A DNA stretch of 48,804 bases from Alphaproteobacteria bacterium (lineage in GTDB: Bacteria; Pseudomonadota; Alphaproteobacteria; Caulobacterales; Maricaulaceae), in the NCBI GenBank assembly GCA_024278915.1, contig JAJRSG010000301.1, positions 1-48,804 on the forward strand, written 5' to 3'. Position 1 is the first letter of the stretch, and each line of letters starts with the position of its first letter. The notes under the pieces were generated by a model. The model was not told the origin of the DNA, did not search any database, and saw only the letters and a program-made list of their open reading frames with translations. A program made the position numbers and the translations under genes. Below are positions 28,270 through 36,963 of this stretch, piece after piece.

Positions 28270-29829
28270 ATGAAAACCATTGCGACATTTTTCCGGCTAT
28301 TTTACACCGCGTTTATCTTGGCACGGCATGATGCGTTGGTGCCGGCTGAATATGCGAAATCTGTCCCATGGTTTGTGCGGTTTATTGGCTGGTTTTCCCG
28401 TCTTTTTGCCAAAAGAAGCCGCGCCAAAAATCCTGGCGAAAGATTGGCGCTTGCCTTGGAAAGCCTTGGGCCTGCCTACATCAAATTTGGACAAATTTTG
28501 GCCACTCGGTCAGATATGCTGGACGAAGAATTTATTCGTGGCCTATCCCGCCTGAAAGATAAAGTCCCGCCCTTTAGTATGGCACAGGCTGAATTGAGGT
28601 TGCAAAAGGACCTTGGCAAGCCTTGGCAAGAGGTGTTTAAAACTTTCTCTGAACCCGTTGCAGCGGCTTCGGTTGCTCAAGTCCACAAAGCAGAACTGAT
28701 GAGCGGTGAGCAAGTTGCCGTAAAGATATTACGTCCGGACATTCACCGTTTGATGGCTAATGATATTGACGTGCTTCGCATGGTGGCGGCGGTGGCGCAA
28801 AAATTTGTTAAATCCCTCGATCGGTTAAAGCCCACGCTCTTTGTAGAAACTGTATCACGGGCGGTATCTCTGGAACTGGATTTACGTTTGGAAGCCGCCG
28901 CCGCCAGTGAGATTGGCGAGATTGCTACGGAAACAGGTTTGTTTCGCGTGCCTGCGCTTTATTGGCATCTTAGTACTAAAAATATCATGGTCATGGAATG
29001 GATTGACGGCATTTCCCTGTCAGATGATGCGGTGCTGACCGATCCAAAAATTGACCGCAAAGCGCTTGCTGTCACGATTATTCAAAGTTTCCTAGCCAGT
29101 GCGTTTGATTACGGCGTGTTTCATGCGGATATGCATGAGGGCAATCTGATTATAGATGAAAACGGCAAGCTGACTTTGTTGGATTTTGGTATCCTTGGCC
29201 GCTTAAGTGCAGAGGAACAACGTTTTCACGCTGAAATTCTATACGGGTTTTTAGAGCGAGATTATCTGCGCATTGCCGAGGTGCATTTTGAGGCAGGCTA
29301 TGTGCCTAGTCACCACACCATTGAAGATTTTGCTTCCGCATTACGGGCCGTTGGGGAGCCGATTTTTGGGAAAACATCTGATCAGGTTTCCATGGCAAAA
29401 GTACTGTTGCAATTGTTCGAGATAACCGAAATTTTTGACATGCAAATGCAGCCGCAACTCATCATGTTACAAAAAACAATGATGCAGGCCGAAGGCGTTG
29501 CACGCCGGCTTGATCCGGAATTTGACATGTGGGAAGCTTCCCGCCCCATCGTCGAGGCAAGCCTACGGCGTGAATTGGGCCCGGAAGGTCGCATTGGCGA
29601 TTTTATGGCAGACCTGCGCCGCTTGCAAAAAACCATGAAAGCTATGCCTGAAGCCGCCGATAATATGGCCGCTCTTGCTAAGGCTTGGCGTGCAGGAGAG
29701 ATCGATTTGTCAGCGATGCCACCGCATCGCCCTGTAACAAAACCGCGAGGTTTGCTGAAAGGGTTTGCATGGGCAGGGGCTGGTGCTGTATTACTCTATT
29801 TTGGATTATTGGCAGCAGGACAGATTTAG
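28270..29829 (+). CDS. ubiB: Ubiquinone biosynthesis regulatory kinase-like protein UbiB
   Basis: UbiB is an ABC1/ADCK atypical kinase-like ATPase of the inner membrane needed for ubiquinone hydroxylation. Landmarks are LGPAYIKFGQILATRSDMLDEE (KxGQ motif, in part), AAASVAQVHKAEL, the VAVKILRP lysine, HADMHEGNLI and LLDFGILGRL (DFG), and a C-terminal transmembrane helix GAGAVLLYFGLLAAG. At 519 aa it is full-length. It opens a six-gene tight operon; coaBC starts 4 nt after its stop. Confidence 0.96.
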   Translation: MKTIATFFRLFYTAFILARHDALVPAEYAKSVPWFVRFIGWFSRLFAKRSRAKNPGERLALALESLGPAYIKFGQILATRSDMLDEEFIRGLSRLKDKVPPFSMAQAELRLQKDLGKPWQEVFKTFSEPVAAASVAQVHKAELMSGEQVAVKILRPDIHRLMANDIDVLRMVAAVAQKFVKSLDRLKPTLFVETVSRAVSLELDLRLEAAAASEIGEIATETGLFRVPALYWHLSTKNIMVMEWIDGISLSDDAVLTDPKIDRKALAVTIIQSFLASAFDYGVFHADMHEGNLIIDENGKLTLLDFGILGRLSAEEQRFHAEILYGFLERDYLRIAEVHFEAGYVPSHHTIEDFASALRAVGEPIFGKTSDQVSMAKVLLQLFEITEIFDMQMQPQLIMLQKTMMQAEGVARRLDPEFDMWEASRPIVEASLRRELGPEGRIGDFMADLRRLQKTMKAMPEAADNMAALAKAWRAGEIDLSAMPPHRPVTKPRGLLKGFAWAGAGAVLLYFGLLAAGQI

Positions 29830-29833
29830 ATTT

Positions 29834-31048
29834 ATGAGCGAGAAGCGGATTGTTTTAATCATTGCAGGGGGAATAGCGGCATTTAAGTCTCTATTGCTCA
29901 TTCGCTTGCTTTCTAAACGCGGCATTAAAACAACAACGATTCTTACCAAGGCAGGCGCAGAATTTGTCACGCCTTTATCGATCGGTGCGCTGAGTGGCGA
30001 ACGTGTGTTTACGGATTTATTTTCGTTGTCAGATGAAGCCGAAATGGGCCATATCGAACTGTCCCGTAGTGCCGATTTGGTTGTTGTGGTACCTGCAACG
30101 GCTGACCTCATGGCCAAAGCGGCGAATGGCCTCGCCAATGATTTAGCCAGCACCACTTTGCTAGCAACGGATAAACGGGTTCTTTATGCACCCGCAATGA
30201 ATGTGCGGATGTGGGAACATGCGGCCACACAAGAAAATATTGAAACTTTACGCACACGCGGCGCGTTGTTTGTCGGCCCTGTTGAAGGGGATATGGCCTG
30301 TGGAGAATATGGTTTTGGCCGCATGGTCGAACCAGAACAGATTGCAGACGCGATCGAGAAAGCCCTAGCGGGGATCACCCATATTGATGATTTGGCGCCA
30401 AAGCCGTTAAAGGGAAAACACATTTTGATCACGGCAGGGCCAACACGGGAACCGATTGATCCTGTTCGGTACCTTTCCAATCATTCTTCGGGCAAGCAAG
30501 GATATGCGATTGCACGGGCGTGTGCGGAACTCGGTGCAAATGTGAGTCTGGTATCTGGCCCTGTTTCAATCACGCCGCCGCAAGGAGTAAATATGGTCTA
30601 TATTGAAACGGCTCGTGATATGCTCGCTGCGTGCGAGGCGGCCTTACCTGCAGATGTGTTTATCAGTGTCGCTGCTGTCGCAGATTGGCGCGCTATGAAT
30701 GCGACTTCACAAAAAATTAAAAAAGACGGTACACAGATTGCGCCGCTTGAACTGGCGGAGAATCCCGACATTCTCAAAACCTTGTCATCCCATAAAAACC
30801 GTCCGTCATTAGTGGTAGGCTTTGCGGCGGAAACAAATGATGTGACGTCACATGCACAGGCTAAATTGGCCAAGAAAAAATGTGACTGGATTATCGCTAA
30901 TGATGTGTCTGGTGATGTGATGGGGGGGGACCATAATACTATGATTTTGGTCACAGAAAATCAGATTGAACCTTGGCCCTTGATGTCCAAACAAAAAGCG
31001 GCAGAAAAATTGGCCGCCATAATTGCCAAGGAAATAGGCGCTCTATGA
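29834..31048 (+). CDS. coaBC: Bifunctional phosphopantothenoylcysteine decarboxylase/synthase CoaBC
   Basis: The CoaC half (residues 1-180) makes 4'-phosphopantetheine by decarboxylation, with the catalytic His in MGHIELSRSADL and PAMNVRMWEH; the CoaB half ligates cysteine, with LITAGPTREPIDPVRYLSNHSSGK (in part) and the VGFAAET and DWIIANDV motifs. The start at 29834 (MSEKRIVLIIAGGIAAFK) replaces the track start inside ubiB; 404 aa is normal. The stop overlaps the next ATG (ATGA). Confidence 0.96.
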   Translation: MSEKRIVLIIAGGIAAFKSLLLIRLLSKRGIKTTTILTKAGAEFVTPLSIGALSGERVFTDLFSLSDEAEMGHIELSRSADLVVVVPATADLMAKAANGLANDLASTTLLATDKRVLYAPAMNVRMWEHAATQENIETLRTRGALFVGPVEGDMACGEYGFGRMVEPEQIADAIEKALAGITHIDDLAPKPLKGKHILITAGPTREPIDPVRYLSNHSSGKQGYAIARACAELGANVSLVSGPVSITPPQGVNMVYIETARDMLAACEAALPADVFISVAAVADWRAMNATSQKIKKDGTQIAPLELAENPDILKTLSSHKNRPSLVVGFAAETNDVTSHAQAKLAKKKCDWIIANDVSGDVMGGDHNTMILVTENQIEPWPLMSKQKAAEKLAAIIAKEIGAL

Positions 31049-31545
31049 AAATTCACCTATGTTTAATCACCGGTATTTTTGCCGCAGGGTTTATGTCTGC
31101 ACCTGCTATGGCTGATGACAATATTGCCGCTTGTGAAATTGTTGTGATGCGCCCAGTGATCGCCAATGAGGCAAGTGAAGCCGATACTCCTATGGTCGCC
31201 AGATTTTATCCGGCAGAAGAATTCATTTTCTCGGTATTCGCCAGTGACACGGGGCCAATACGCGAAGTAGATGGGCAACCAATCAGGGCGGTGATGTGTA
31301 CGCGAAATAATGTGATCCCCACAGAATTTGACTTGAAAATTATTCGCACAGATATCCCTCTGCATTTGTCACAAAATTTCGATAGCCCAGACAGCTCTTT
31401 AATGTCGATTAGGAAACAGGACGGTGTTTATATCTATACCTATGCGGGGGCGGAATTAAGCACGGAAGATATGGAAGTTTTGAAAATACGTCTTGATAAA
31501 TTAAATGAACCTGCCAAAAAAGATGAACTTGATAAGGGGGGCTAA
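31045..31545 (+). CDS. Exported hypothetical protein in the ubiB-dut operon
   Basis: Not recognised. The start at 31045 overlaps the coaBC stop by 4 nt. Residues 1-22 are a Sec signal peptide ([20 protein letters not shown], cut after MADA-like AMA-DD), leaving about 144 residues with two cysteines (ACEI, VMCTRN) that could form a periplasmic disulfide and a charged C-terminal tail ([11 protein letters not shown]). Position in a strongly coupled operon argues that it is a genuine gene. Confidence 0.75.
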   Translation: MKIHLCLITGIFAAGFMSAPAMADDNIAACEIVVMRPVIANEASEADTPMVARFYPAEEFIFSVFASDTGPIREVDGQPIRAVMCTRNNVIPTEFDLKIIRTDIPLHLSQNFDSPDSSLMSIRKQDGVYIYTYAGAELSTEDMEVLKIRLDKLNEPAKKDELDKGG

Positions 31546-31546
31546 A

Positions 31547-31993
31547 ATGCTGAAAATTGAACTGAAGAAACTAGATAATTTTAAAGATCTTGATCTCCCT
31601 GCGTATGAAACAAATTTGGCTGCGGGGGTAGATCTACGGGCTGCTATAGAGGGCAATCTGGTTCTGGAACCGGGTACTCGTTCATTAATCGCAACGGGTC
31701 TTGCGATGGCATTACCTGCTGGTTATGAAGCGCAAATTCGCCCCCGCTCAGGGCTTGCCTACAAACACGGCATTAGTGTGGTTAACTCACCCGGTACCAT
31801 TGATGCGGATTATCGGGGCGAAGTGAAAATATTACTGATTAATCATGGGGATACACCGTTTACCATCGAACGTGGCGACCGCATTGCACAAATGGTAATT
31901 GCGCCTGTAACACAAGCAAATTTCATGGTGGTTGACACATTAAGTGAGACCAAACGTGGCAGTGGTGGTTATGGTTCCACCGGTGTAAAATAA
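31547..31993 (+). CDS. dut: Deoxyuridine 5'-triphosphate nucleotidohydrolase
   Basis: dUTPase hydrolyses dUTP to dUMP, preventing uracil in DNA. The five trimeric dUTPase motifs are present: [37 protein letters not shown] and the C-terminal [10 protein letters not shown]. The start at 31547 (MLKIELK, ribosome site AAGGGGGG) gives 148 aa, the family length; it begins 1 nt after the preceding stop. coaBC-dut linkage is common in proteobacteria. Confidence 0.97.
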   Translation: MLKIELKKLDNFKDLDLPAYETNLAAGVDLRAAIEGNLVLEPGTRSLIATGLAMALPAGYEAQIRPRSGLAYKHGISVVNSPGTIDADYRGEVKILLINHGDTPFTIERGDRIAQMVIAPVTQANFMVVDTLSETKRGSGGYGSTGVK

Positions 31994-32003
31994 GGATTGC
32001 GTG

Positions 32004-32951
32004 ATGACGAAAGACGGAACACCCGGACGAGGAAAAATCTATAATTCAATTTTGGAAACCATCGGGGATACTCCCTTGGTACGCTTGCCGAATTTGAATG
32101 AAGATCTACATGTGGATTTGCTTTACAAGCTCGAGTTTTTCAATCCGGGCGGCAGTGTCAAAGACCGGATTGCCTTGTACATGGTGGAAGACCTAGAGAA
32201 ATGCGGCGCTTTGTTACCCGGCGGTACAATCATCGAACCCACTTCTGGAAATACCGGTATTGGCCTCGCTTTGGTAGCCGCCGCAAAAGGCTATAAAACG
32301 ATATTTGTCATGCCGGAAAGCATGTCCATAGAGCGTCGTAAAATGACCGCCTTTTTAGGGGCTGAGATTGTGCTGACTTCGGCAGAAGAAGGTATGGAAG
32401 GGGCCATCGCCCAAGCCAATAAAATGTGCGATCAAATTAAAGGCTCGGTTGTTGCCGGACAATTTTCCAACCCTGCAAACCCCGAAGCCCACAGACGCTC
32501 GACGGGGCCTGAAATTTGGAATGATACCAAGGGTAAGGTGGATGTGTTGATTGCAGGCGTTGGTACGGGTGGCACAATATCTGGTGCGGGAAAGTATTTA
32601 AAACTGCGAAATCCAAAAATTAAAGTCATTGCGCTTGAGCCGAGTGGAAGCCCGTTCATGTCTAAGGGAGAAAAAGGGCCGCATATGATTCAAGGGATCG
32701 GAGCAGGTTTTAAACCCGATGTGCTTGATATGACGCTAATTGACGAAGTCATTTGTATTGATAATGATACATCATTTGAGACCGCTAAATTGGCGGCCAA
32801 AACAGATGGGGTGCCTGTGGGTATTTCTTCTGGTGCTGCGATTGCGGCCAGCCGTGAAATCGCGTCTCGAAAAGACATGCAAGGGAAGACAATTGTTACA
32901 ATTTTGCCAAGTTATGCAGAACGGTATTTATCAACTGCCTTGTTTGAATAA
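32004..32951 (+). CDS. cysK: Cysteine synthase A (O-acetylserine sulfhydrylase)
   Basis: This PLP enzyme makes cysteine from O-acetylserine and sulfide. It shows IGDTPLVRLPNL, FFNPGGSVKDRIA with the PLP lysine, EPTSGNTGIGLA, and the phosphate loop GVGTGGTISGAGKYL. The track uses a GTG at 32001; the adjacent ATG at 32004 is better placed after TAAGGA. It is 315 aa. It follows dut by 10 nt and precedes moeB by 5 nt. Sulfur supply is a plausible link to the neighbouring MoeB/ThiF-type gene. Confidence 0.95.
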   Translation: MTKDGTPGRGKIYNSILETIGDTPLVRLPNLNEDLHVDLLYKLEFFNPGGSVKDRIALYMVEDLEKCGALLPGGTIIEPTSGNTGIGLALVAAAKGYKTIFVMPESMSIERRKMTAFLGAEIVLTSAEEGMEGAIAQANKMCDQIKGSVVAGQFSNPANPEAHRRSTGPEIWNDTKGKVDVLIAGVGTGGTISGAGKYLKLRNPKIKVIALEPSGSPFMSKGEKGPHMIQGIGAGFKPDVLDMTLIDEVICIDNDTSFETAKLAAKTDGVPVGISSGAAIAASREIASRKDMQGKTIVTILPSYAERYLSTALFE

Positions 32952-32956
32952 TTCAT

Positions 32957-33715
32957 ATGACCCCCGAAGAAGTCCAGAGATATAGCCGACAAATCTTGCT
33001 CAAAGAAATTGGTGGTGTTGGACAAAATGCTTTAAAGGCGGCCCGTGTTTTAATTGTTGGTGCAGGGGGATTAGGGGGGCCAAGTGGGCTATACCTTGCG
33101 GCGGCGGGTGTCGGTAAAATCGGAATCATTGATGATGACTATGTCGAGCTTTCTAATTTACACCGACAAATCCAATTTAAAACGGCAGATATTAGCGCGT
33201 CAAAAGTAGACAGCCTTGGCAATTCACTGCGGCAGCTAAATCCGCATATTGTCACGGGGCATCACTTTGAACGCCTTACGGACGAAAATGCAATGTCCAT
33301 ACTCAAGGACTATGATGTGGTTCTCGATGGGTGTGATAATTTTCAGACACGGTTTGCAGTTAACAAAGCTTGTCTTTCCTTATCAATTCCCTTGGTTTCC
33401 GGCGCTCTTGGTCGATTTGACGGGCAGTTGTCAGCATTTAAAAATGACGGGCAATCAACCTGTTATCGATGCTTTGTGCCTCATGAACCAGAGGGCATCG
33501 AAAGCTGTGCTGCTGTCGGGGTGTTAGGCGCAATGGCCGGGATGATCGGCTCTATGATGGCATTAGAGGCCATGAAAATTATAACGGGAGCAGGGGAGCC
33601 ATTGTATAATAAACTGTTCTTGTTTGACGGTCTTTCGGCAAATGCTCGCACAATAAACCTGCCTCGCGACCCATCTTGTCCAGCGTGTTCATCCGCAAAT
33701 ATTTTGGCGAGGTAG
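32957..33715 (+). CDS. moeB: MoeB/ThiF/HesA-family adenylyltransferase
   Basis: An E1-like enzyme that adenylates the C-terminus of a sulfur-carrier protein (MoaD or ThiS). It shows RYSRQILLKEIGG, the nucleotide loop IVGAGGLGGPSG, DDDYVELSNLHRQIQF with the Arg finger, and the zinc Cys pairs (CYRCF and CPACS). At 252 aa it lacks the rhodanese domain of MoeZ. The MoeB role is favoured by the moa/moe/mob genes in the region, but ThiF cannot be excluded. It is the last gene of the operon. Confidence 0.9.
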   Translation: MTPEEVQRYSRQILLKEIGGVGQNALKAARVLIVGAGGLGGPSGLYLAAAGVGKIGIIDDDYVELSNLHRQIQFKTADISASKVDSLGNSLRQLNPHIVTGHHFERLTDENAMSILKDYDVVLDGCDNFQTRFAVNKACLSLSIPLVSGALGRFDGQLSAFKNDGQSTCYRCFVPHEPEGIESCAAVGVLGAMAGMIGSMMALEAMKIITGAGEPLYNKLFLFDGLSANARTINLPRDPSCPACSSANILAR

Positions 33716-33871
33716 AAACAAAACAACCCTCCTCTGATGTGTGGTTCAGAGAAGGGTTGCTTCTAGTACAACACCGCAAAGAGCTGGGGAGTTCTTGGGT
33801 CTTGTACGCGCCCCGGTTCAAAATCAAATAATAGCTGCAATCAATTATTTGAAAACCGGATTCAAACTTAG
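33716..33871 (-). ncRNA. Candidate stand-alone small RNA gene, about 155 nt
   Basis: Between convergent moeB and the hydroxyacid dehydrogenase lies a complete-looking small transcription unit. It has a promoter (TTGAGA-16-TAAAAT), a hairpin CCGGTT..CAAATAAT / ATTATTTG..AACCGG (33804-33859), a second helix GTACAA/TTGTAC closing a loop rich in CCC and CUC, and a terminal hairpin AACCCTTCTCTGA / TCAGAGGAGGGTT followed by GTTTTGTTT. No ORF fits. It does not match what I remember of 6S, SRP, tmRNA or RNase P RNA. The strand is set by the promoter and the T run. Confidence 0.5.
33720..33758 (-). terminator. Terminator hairpin between moeB and the hydroxyacid dehydrogenase
   Basis: AACCCTNCTCTGA and TCAGAGNAGGGTT form a stem of about 12 pairs with one mismatch and an 8-nt loop. 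The T run is good on the minus strand (GTTTTGTTT) and weak on the plus strand (GCTTCT). It may stop both the small RNA and moeB transcripts. Confidence 0.7.
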
Positions 33872-33877
33872 GCTAAT

Positions 33878-33905
33878 ATTTTACCAGATTTGCGAAATTT
33901 CTCAA
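33878..33905 (-). promoter_or_regulatory. Sigma70-type promoter of the candidate small RNA
   Basis: TTGAGA (33905-33900) and TAAAAT (33883-33878) with a 16-nt spacer, each one base from consensus. It lies after the dehydrogenase stop codon and points away from that gene, so it can only serve the small RNA. Confidence 0.6.
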
Positions 33906-33921
33906 GTTAAATAGGAAGAAT

Positions 33922-34908
33922 CTATTCAGGAGGTAAAACTCGGTCAGGACATCTATGCCCATCTACGAAGGCACGGATGTTAATCATGACCTTTTCGCCC
34001 ATTTCAATTCGCGATTCCAAAGTTGCCGAAGCAATGTGGGGGGTTAGGATGACATTCGGGAGTTCCAAGAGGCCAGAATTGACTTTTGGTTCGTTTTCGT
34101 AAACATCAAGGCCTGCTCCGGCAATTTTTTTATTGGCTAAGGCTTCGGCCAAGGCGGCTTCATCAATAATTTCACCGCGAGACACATTAATCAAAATTCC
34201 GTGGCTTTGCATTTTGGCCAAGCGGTCTGCATCAAACAAATGATGGGTTTGGGGGGTATAGGGGCAGTTGATCGAAACCATATCAACAGTGCCGAGCATC
34301 GCGTCCAAATCGTCCCAATAACGTGCACCAAGCTCGCTTTCGATAGGGGCGGATAGGGGGCGGCGGTTGTGGTAATGCACACCGAGGCCGAATGCGTGGG
34401 CGCGCCTTGCGACGGCCTGCCCAATCCGGCCCATGCCGACAATCCCTAGCTTTTTACCGCGAACCCTTTGACCTAAAATACCTGTCGGTGTCCAGCCTGA
34501 AAACCCACCTGTACGGACGAGCTTGTCTGCTTCGACCAATCGACGCGGAACGGCCAAGATGAGCGCTAGAACAAAATCTGCTGCATCTTGGGTCAGTACA
34601 TCAGGGGTATTGGTGATCAAGATACCTTTATCGTGGGCAGCTTTGCGGTCAATATGATCTGTGCCTGCACCAAAATTTGCAATCAGCTTTAGGTGTGGGC
34701 CAGCGGCTTCGATAATGTCTTTGTCAATATTGTCGGTGAGGGTGGGTACCAGTACATCGGCTTGCTGCACGGCTTCGATGAGTTCTTGTTTATTAAAGGG
34801 ACGATCGTCGGGGCGCAGGCGAGCTTCAAACAAATCGCTTAGCCGCTCATGCACGGTATCGGGTAGTCTTCTGGTGACAATTATTTTTGGCTTTTGTGAT
34901 GATGTCAT
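33922..34908 (-). CDS. D-2-hydroxyacid dehydrogenase (glyoxylate/hydroxypyruvate reductase-like)
   Basis: An NAD(P)-dependent reductase of 2-oxoacids. It has the NAD loop LGIVGMGRIGQAVARRA, catalytic Arg in NVSRGEIIDEAAL, Glu in VYENEP and His in LTPHIASAT. The N-terminal pattern KIIVTRRLPDTVHERLSDLF resembles GyaR-type glyoxylate reductases and D-glycerate dehydrogenases; exact substrate unknown. At 328 aa it is complete and appears monocistronic. Confidence 0.92.
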   Translation of the reverse strand: MTSSQKPKIIVTRRLPDTVHERLSDLFEARLRPDDRPFNKQELIEAVQQADVLVPTLTDNIDKDIIEAAGPHLKLIANFGAGTDHIDRKAAHDKGILITNTPDVLTQDAADFVLALILAVPRRLVEADKLVRTGGFSGWTPTGILGQRVRGKKLGIVGMGRIGQAVARRAHAFGLGVHYHNRRPLSAPIESELGARYWDDLDAMLGTVDMVSINCPYTPQTHHLFDADRLAKMQSHGILINVSRGEIIDEAALAEALANKKIAGAGLDVYENEPKVNSGLLELPNVILTPHIASATLESRIEMGEKVMINIRAFVDGHRCPDRVLPPE

Positions 34909-35039
34909 GGGGCTAAAATGCCTGCCTGTGTGTATTAAGCAAGTAAAATATGTGTGCTAGGGCAATTTATGTTTGAAAATTGGGCTTGGCAAATTCACTT
35001 TGTTTACGGCTCATTTATTCTCTTGTATTATGGCAGAGA

Positions 35040-35675
35040 GTGACGTTGCACGGTAAGGCTCAAGGTTTGCAAAAAATTCTATGGATATGTTTGGCGGTGA
35101 TTTCCAGCCAACCGTTTTGTGCCTTGGCGCAGAGCAAACCGGATATGTCGGGCCAATCAATCCAGATGCCCCAGAATAATTCCGTCGCGAACCTCGCCAT
35201 GGACGTGCCGGGGCCGCAAGACAAATTATTCCATGATTTCGTTCGCGTGCAGGCGAAGAATACGCCGTCTGGTTTTCGGGTGCCGCGTTTTGTCTCTTTA
35301 AAATACGGCACCTCGAACGGGCGAACCGGCCCAAGTCGCGGTCATCCGGTGGCGTGGCGATATAAACGCAAGGGTTTGCCCATGATTGTTGTGGCCGAGA
35401 CCGAGTTGTGGCGCAAAGTTCGTGATGTGAACGGGGATGAAAGCTGGATGGATCGGCGATTGTTAACAGGCAAGAAAATGGTTTTGGCCCGTACAGAAAT
35501 TATTCTGCATGCAAAACCTCGCTCAGACTCAAAGCGGCGGGCCATTGCCCTTAAAGGCGCCTTGCTAGAACTACATACCTGTGAGAACGGGCGTTGGTGT
35601 CTCGTAAGTTCACCAGGTGGCAATATGGCCGGTTATGTCCCTAAAACTCTTCTCTGGGGCGCTCAGACCTTATAA
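35040..35675 (+). CDS. Exported SH3-domain protein
   Basis: The product has a signal peptide (LQKILWICLAVISSQPFCALA) then two bacterial SH3-like repeats: FVSLKYGTSNGRTGPSRGHP followed by VAWRYKRKGLPMIVVAETELWRKVRD (in part), and a second in ILHAKPRSDSKRRAIALKG. This layout is common for periplasmic SH3 proteins beside the hydroxyacid dehydrogenase in alphaproteobacteria, presumably cell-wall binding. The track starts at TTG 34980; a GTG at 35040 gives a better signal peptide and 211 aa, so that start is used with moderate certainty. Confidence 0.83.
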   Translation: MTLHGKAQGLQKILWICLAVISSQPFCALAQSKPDMSGQSIQMPQNNSVANLAMDVPGPQDKLFHDFVRVQAKNTPSGFRVPRFVSLKYGTSNGRTGPSRGHPVAWRYKRKGLPMIVVAETELWRKVRDVNGDESWMDRRLLTGKKMVLARTEIILHAKPRSDSKRRAIALKGALLELHTCENGRWCLVSSPGGNMAGYVPKTLLWGAQTL

Positions 35676-35715
35676 CCATAATGCAGTGTGCTTACGTTTC
35701 TTCTGTTCTTACTAC

Positions 35716-35747
35716 GGAAAGTGAAAGAGATTTTTTCTTTCATTTCC
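35716..35747. terminator. AT-rich hairpin after the SH3 gene
   Basis: GGAAA-G-TGAAAG and CTTTCA-T-TTCC pair around a T-rich loop about 40 bp after the SH3 gene stop. There is no clear T run after it, so a terminator role is tentative. Confidence 0.35.
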
Positions 35748-35821
35748 AATATGTTGTAAACCTTTGATTAACCATGTTTCGTTTAAGGGCGTATTTTTCT
35801 TTCAAACCTGATGGTGCGTAT

Positions 35822-35843
35822 AGAGTTTATTAATCATAACTCT
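35822..35843. promoter_or_regulatory. Inverted repeat, possible operator of the RHH-like gene
   Basis: AGAGTT-10-AACTCT, perfect 6-bp arms, ends 13 nt before the ATG of the RHH-like gene. An autoregulatory operator is inferred only from position. Confidence 0.35.
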
Positions 35844-35856
35844 CTAAGGCGCCCTT

Positions 35857-36201
35857 ATGACCACACAAATTGCCGTAGAAATGATGATTGAGCCGGGGGC
35901 CGAGAAGCTTATCGGGCAAATGGGCCGTAAATTAAAGACCAAAGCCAGATCAAAGGTGCTCGACCGTGTCATCACTCATCTTCGCGATACACAGCATAGT
36001 TCCGATATTGCTGCATGGTTTAGCGAAGAGCGGTTTTTGGCTTCGCGGCGGACAACCGTGCGACTTTCGCCGGAAAATGCAGATTACACCCAAACATTAG
36101 CAGAAGTGACAGGGCGTGGGCGGCCGTCTATACTTCTTGATATTGTCTATTTAGCAGCCAGTAAGATGGCGCGGGAAGATTTTGAAGCATTACGCGGGTA
36201 G
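35857..36201 (+). CDS. Unknown protein with a ribbon-helix-helix-like C-terminal half
   Basis: Not firmly recognised; 114 aa. Residues 67-110 (TTVRLSPENADYTQTLAEVT then GRGRPSILLDIVYLAASKMA) have the strand-helix-turn-helix rhythm of a ribbon-helix-helix DNA-binding domain. The N-terminal half (GRKLKTKARSKVLDRVITHL) is basic and helical. It has an AAGG ribosome site, and the next gene starts 9 nt after its stop, so the two form a unit. It might be a DNA-binding regulator or an antitoxin-like protein; neither is shown. Confidence 0.6.
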   Translation: MTTQIAVEMMIEPGAEKLIGQMGRKLKTKARSKVLDRVITHLRDTQHSSDIAAWFSEERFLASRRTTVRLSPENADYTQTLAEVTGRGRPSILLDIVYLAASKMAREDFEALRG

Positions 36202-36210
36202 GGGGAAATT

Positions 36211-36903
36211 ATGAGCAGCACAACATTGTCCATATATGCAATGGCCATCTCGATTATTGCTCTGGCTTCGCAGATGATTTTTGGCGTGATGTCGACACGG
36301 CGGGCCATTCGCGAAACGGAACGGCAAATTGCTGAGACGAAGAAACAGGAAAAATTACACGCCGTCAGTGCCGAAGAAACCTATAAGGCGGAAGTGCGTG
36401 ATTGGGGGCGTAGTGTGGTGCGGGCCATGGCCATGGCACAGCAGTTATGTAAAATTGACCCCACAAAATTTGTCACTTCTGATTACGATCTGCAAAGGGC
36501 AGAAACTGTCGCCACCTTGCGGGGGTTGCTGGATAAGGCAAAATGGTTGTTCCCTAATCTGGCGGTACCGTCGCGCGAAGAAGAGGGGTGGCAAGAAGAT
36601 CATAAACGCCGCTTGTCGGCGCTGGAAAGTATTCTGCACGCTTACCATGTTCTGGATACGGTCAAGGCGGATAACAAGGAAAGTCGCGATCGCTGCGTGG
36701 GAAATATGAGAAACCTCCGTAAGCAATTTGTTCGCGAGATGCGCCGTGCTGTGGACCCGCAAGTCCGTGGCGAGGATATCGAACGCTTGATGATCGAAGT
36801 GGGAGAAGAAATGGTGATGGAAAAAGAACAAGCCGAACCAGTTCAACCAGACGAACCCGTCACCCCCATTGGCCCCGGCGAGTCCAGTGTCATGCGGAAA
36901 TGA
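36211..36903 (+). CDS. Unknown protein with one N-terminal membrane helix and a helical cytoplasmic body
   Basis: Not recognised; 230 aa. One hydrophobic segment (residues 5-27, LSIYAMAISIIALASQMIFGVM) is followed by a charged coiled-coil-like stretch (RRAIRETERQIAETKKQEKL), a helical domain with many Trp/Arg, and an acidic proline-rich tail (QAEPVQPDEPVTPIGPGE). A GGGGGAAATT ribosome site precedes the ATG. It is the second gene of a two-gene unit with the RHH-like protein. Confidence 0.7.
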   Translation: MSSTTLSIYAMAISIIALASQMIFGVMSTRRAIRETERQIAETKKQEKLHAVSAEETYKAEVRDWGRSVVRAMAMAQQLCKIDPTKFVTSDYDLQRAETVATLRGLLDKAKWLFPNLAVPSREEEGWQEDHKRRLSALESILHAYHVLDTVKADNKESRDRCVGNMRNLRKQFVREMRRAVDPQVRGEDIERLMIEVGEEMVMEKEQAEPVQPDEPVTPIGPGESSVMRK

Positions 36904-36963
36904 ACCTAATCAACGGTTAAATATCCCGCCTGTTATTTTTACCAAAATTGCTTTAAACAATAG

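Noticed and set aside
33716-33905. 6S, SRP, tmRNA or RNase P RNA at the sRNA locus
   Set aside because: Conserved core motifs of those RNAs, as far as I recall them, are absent.
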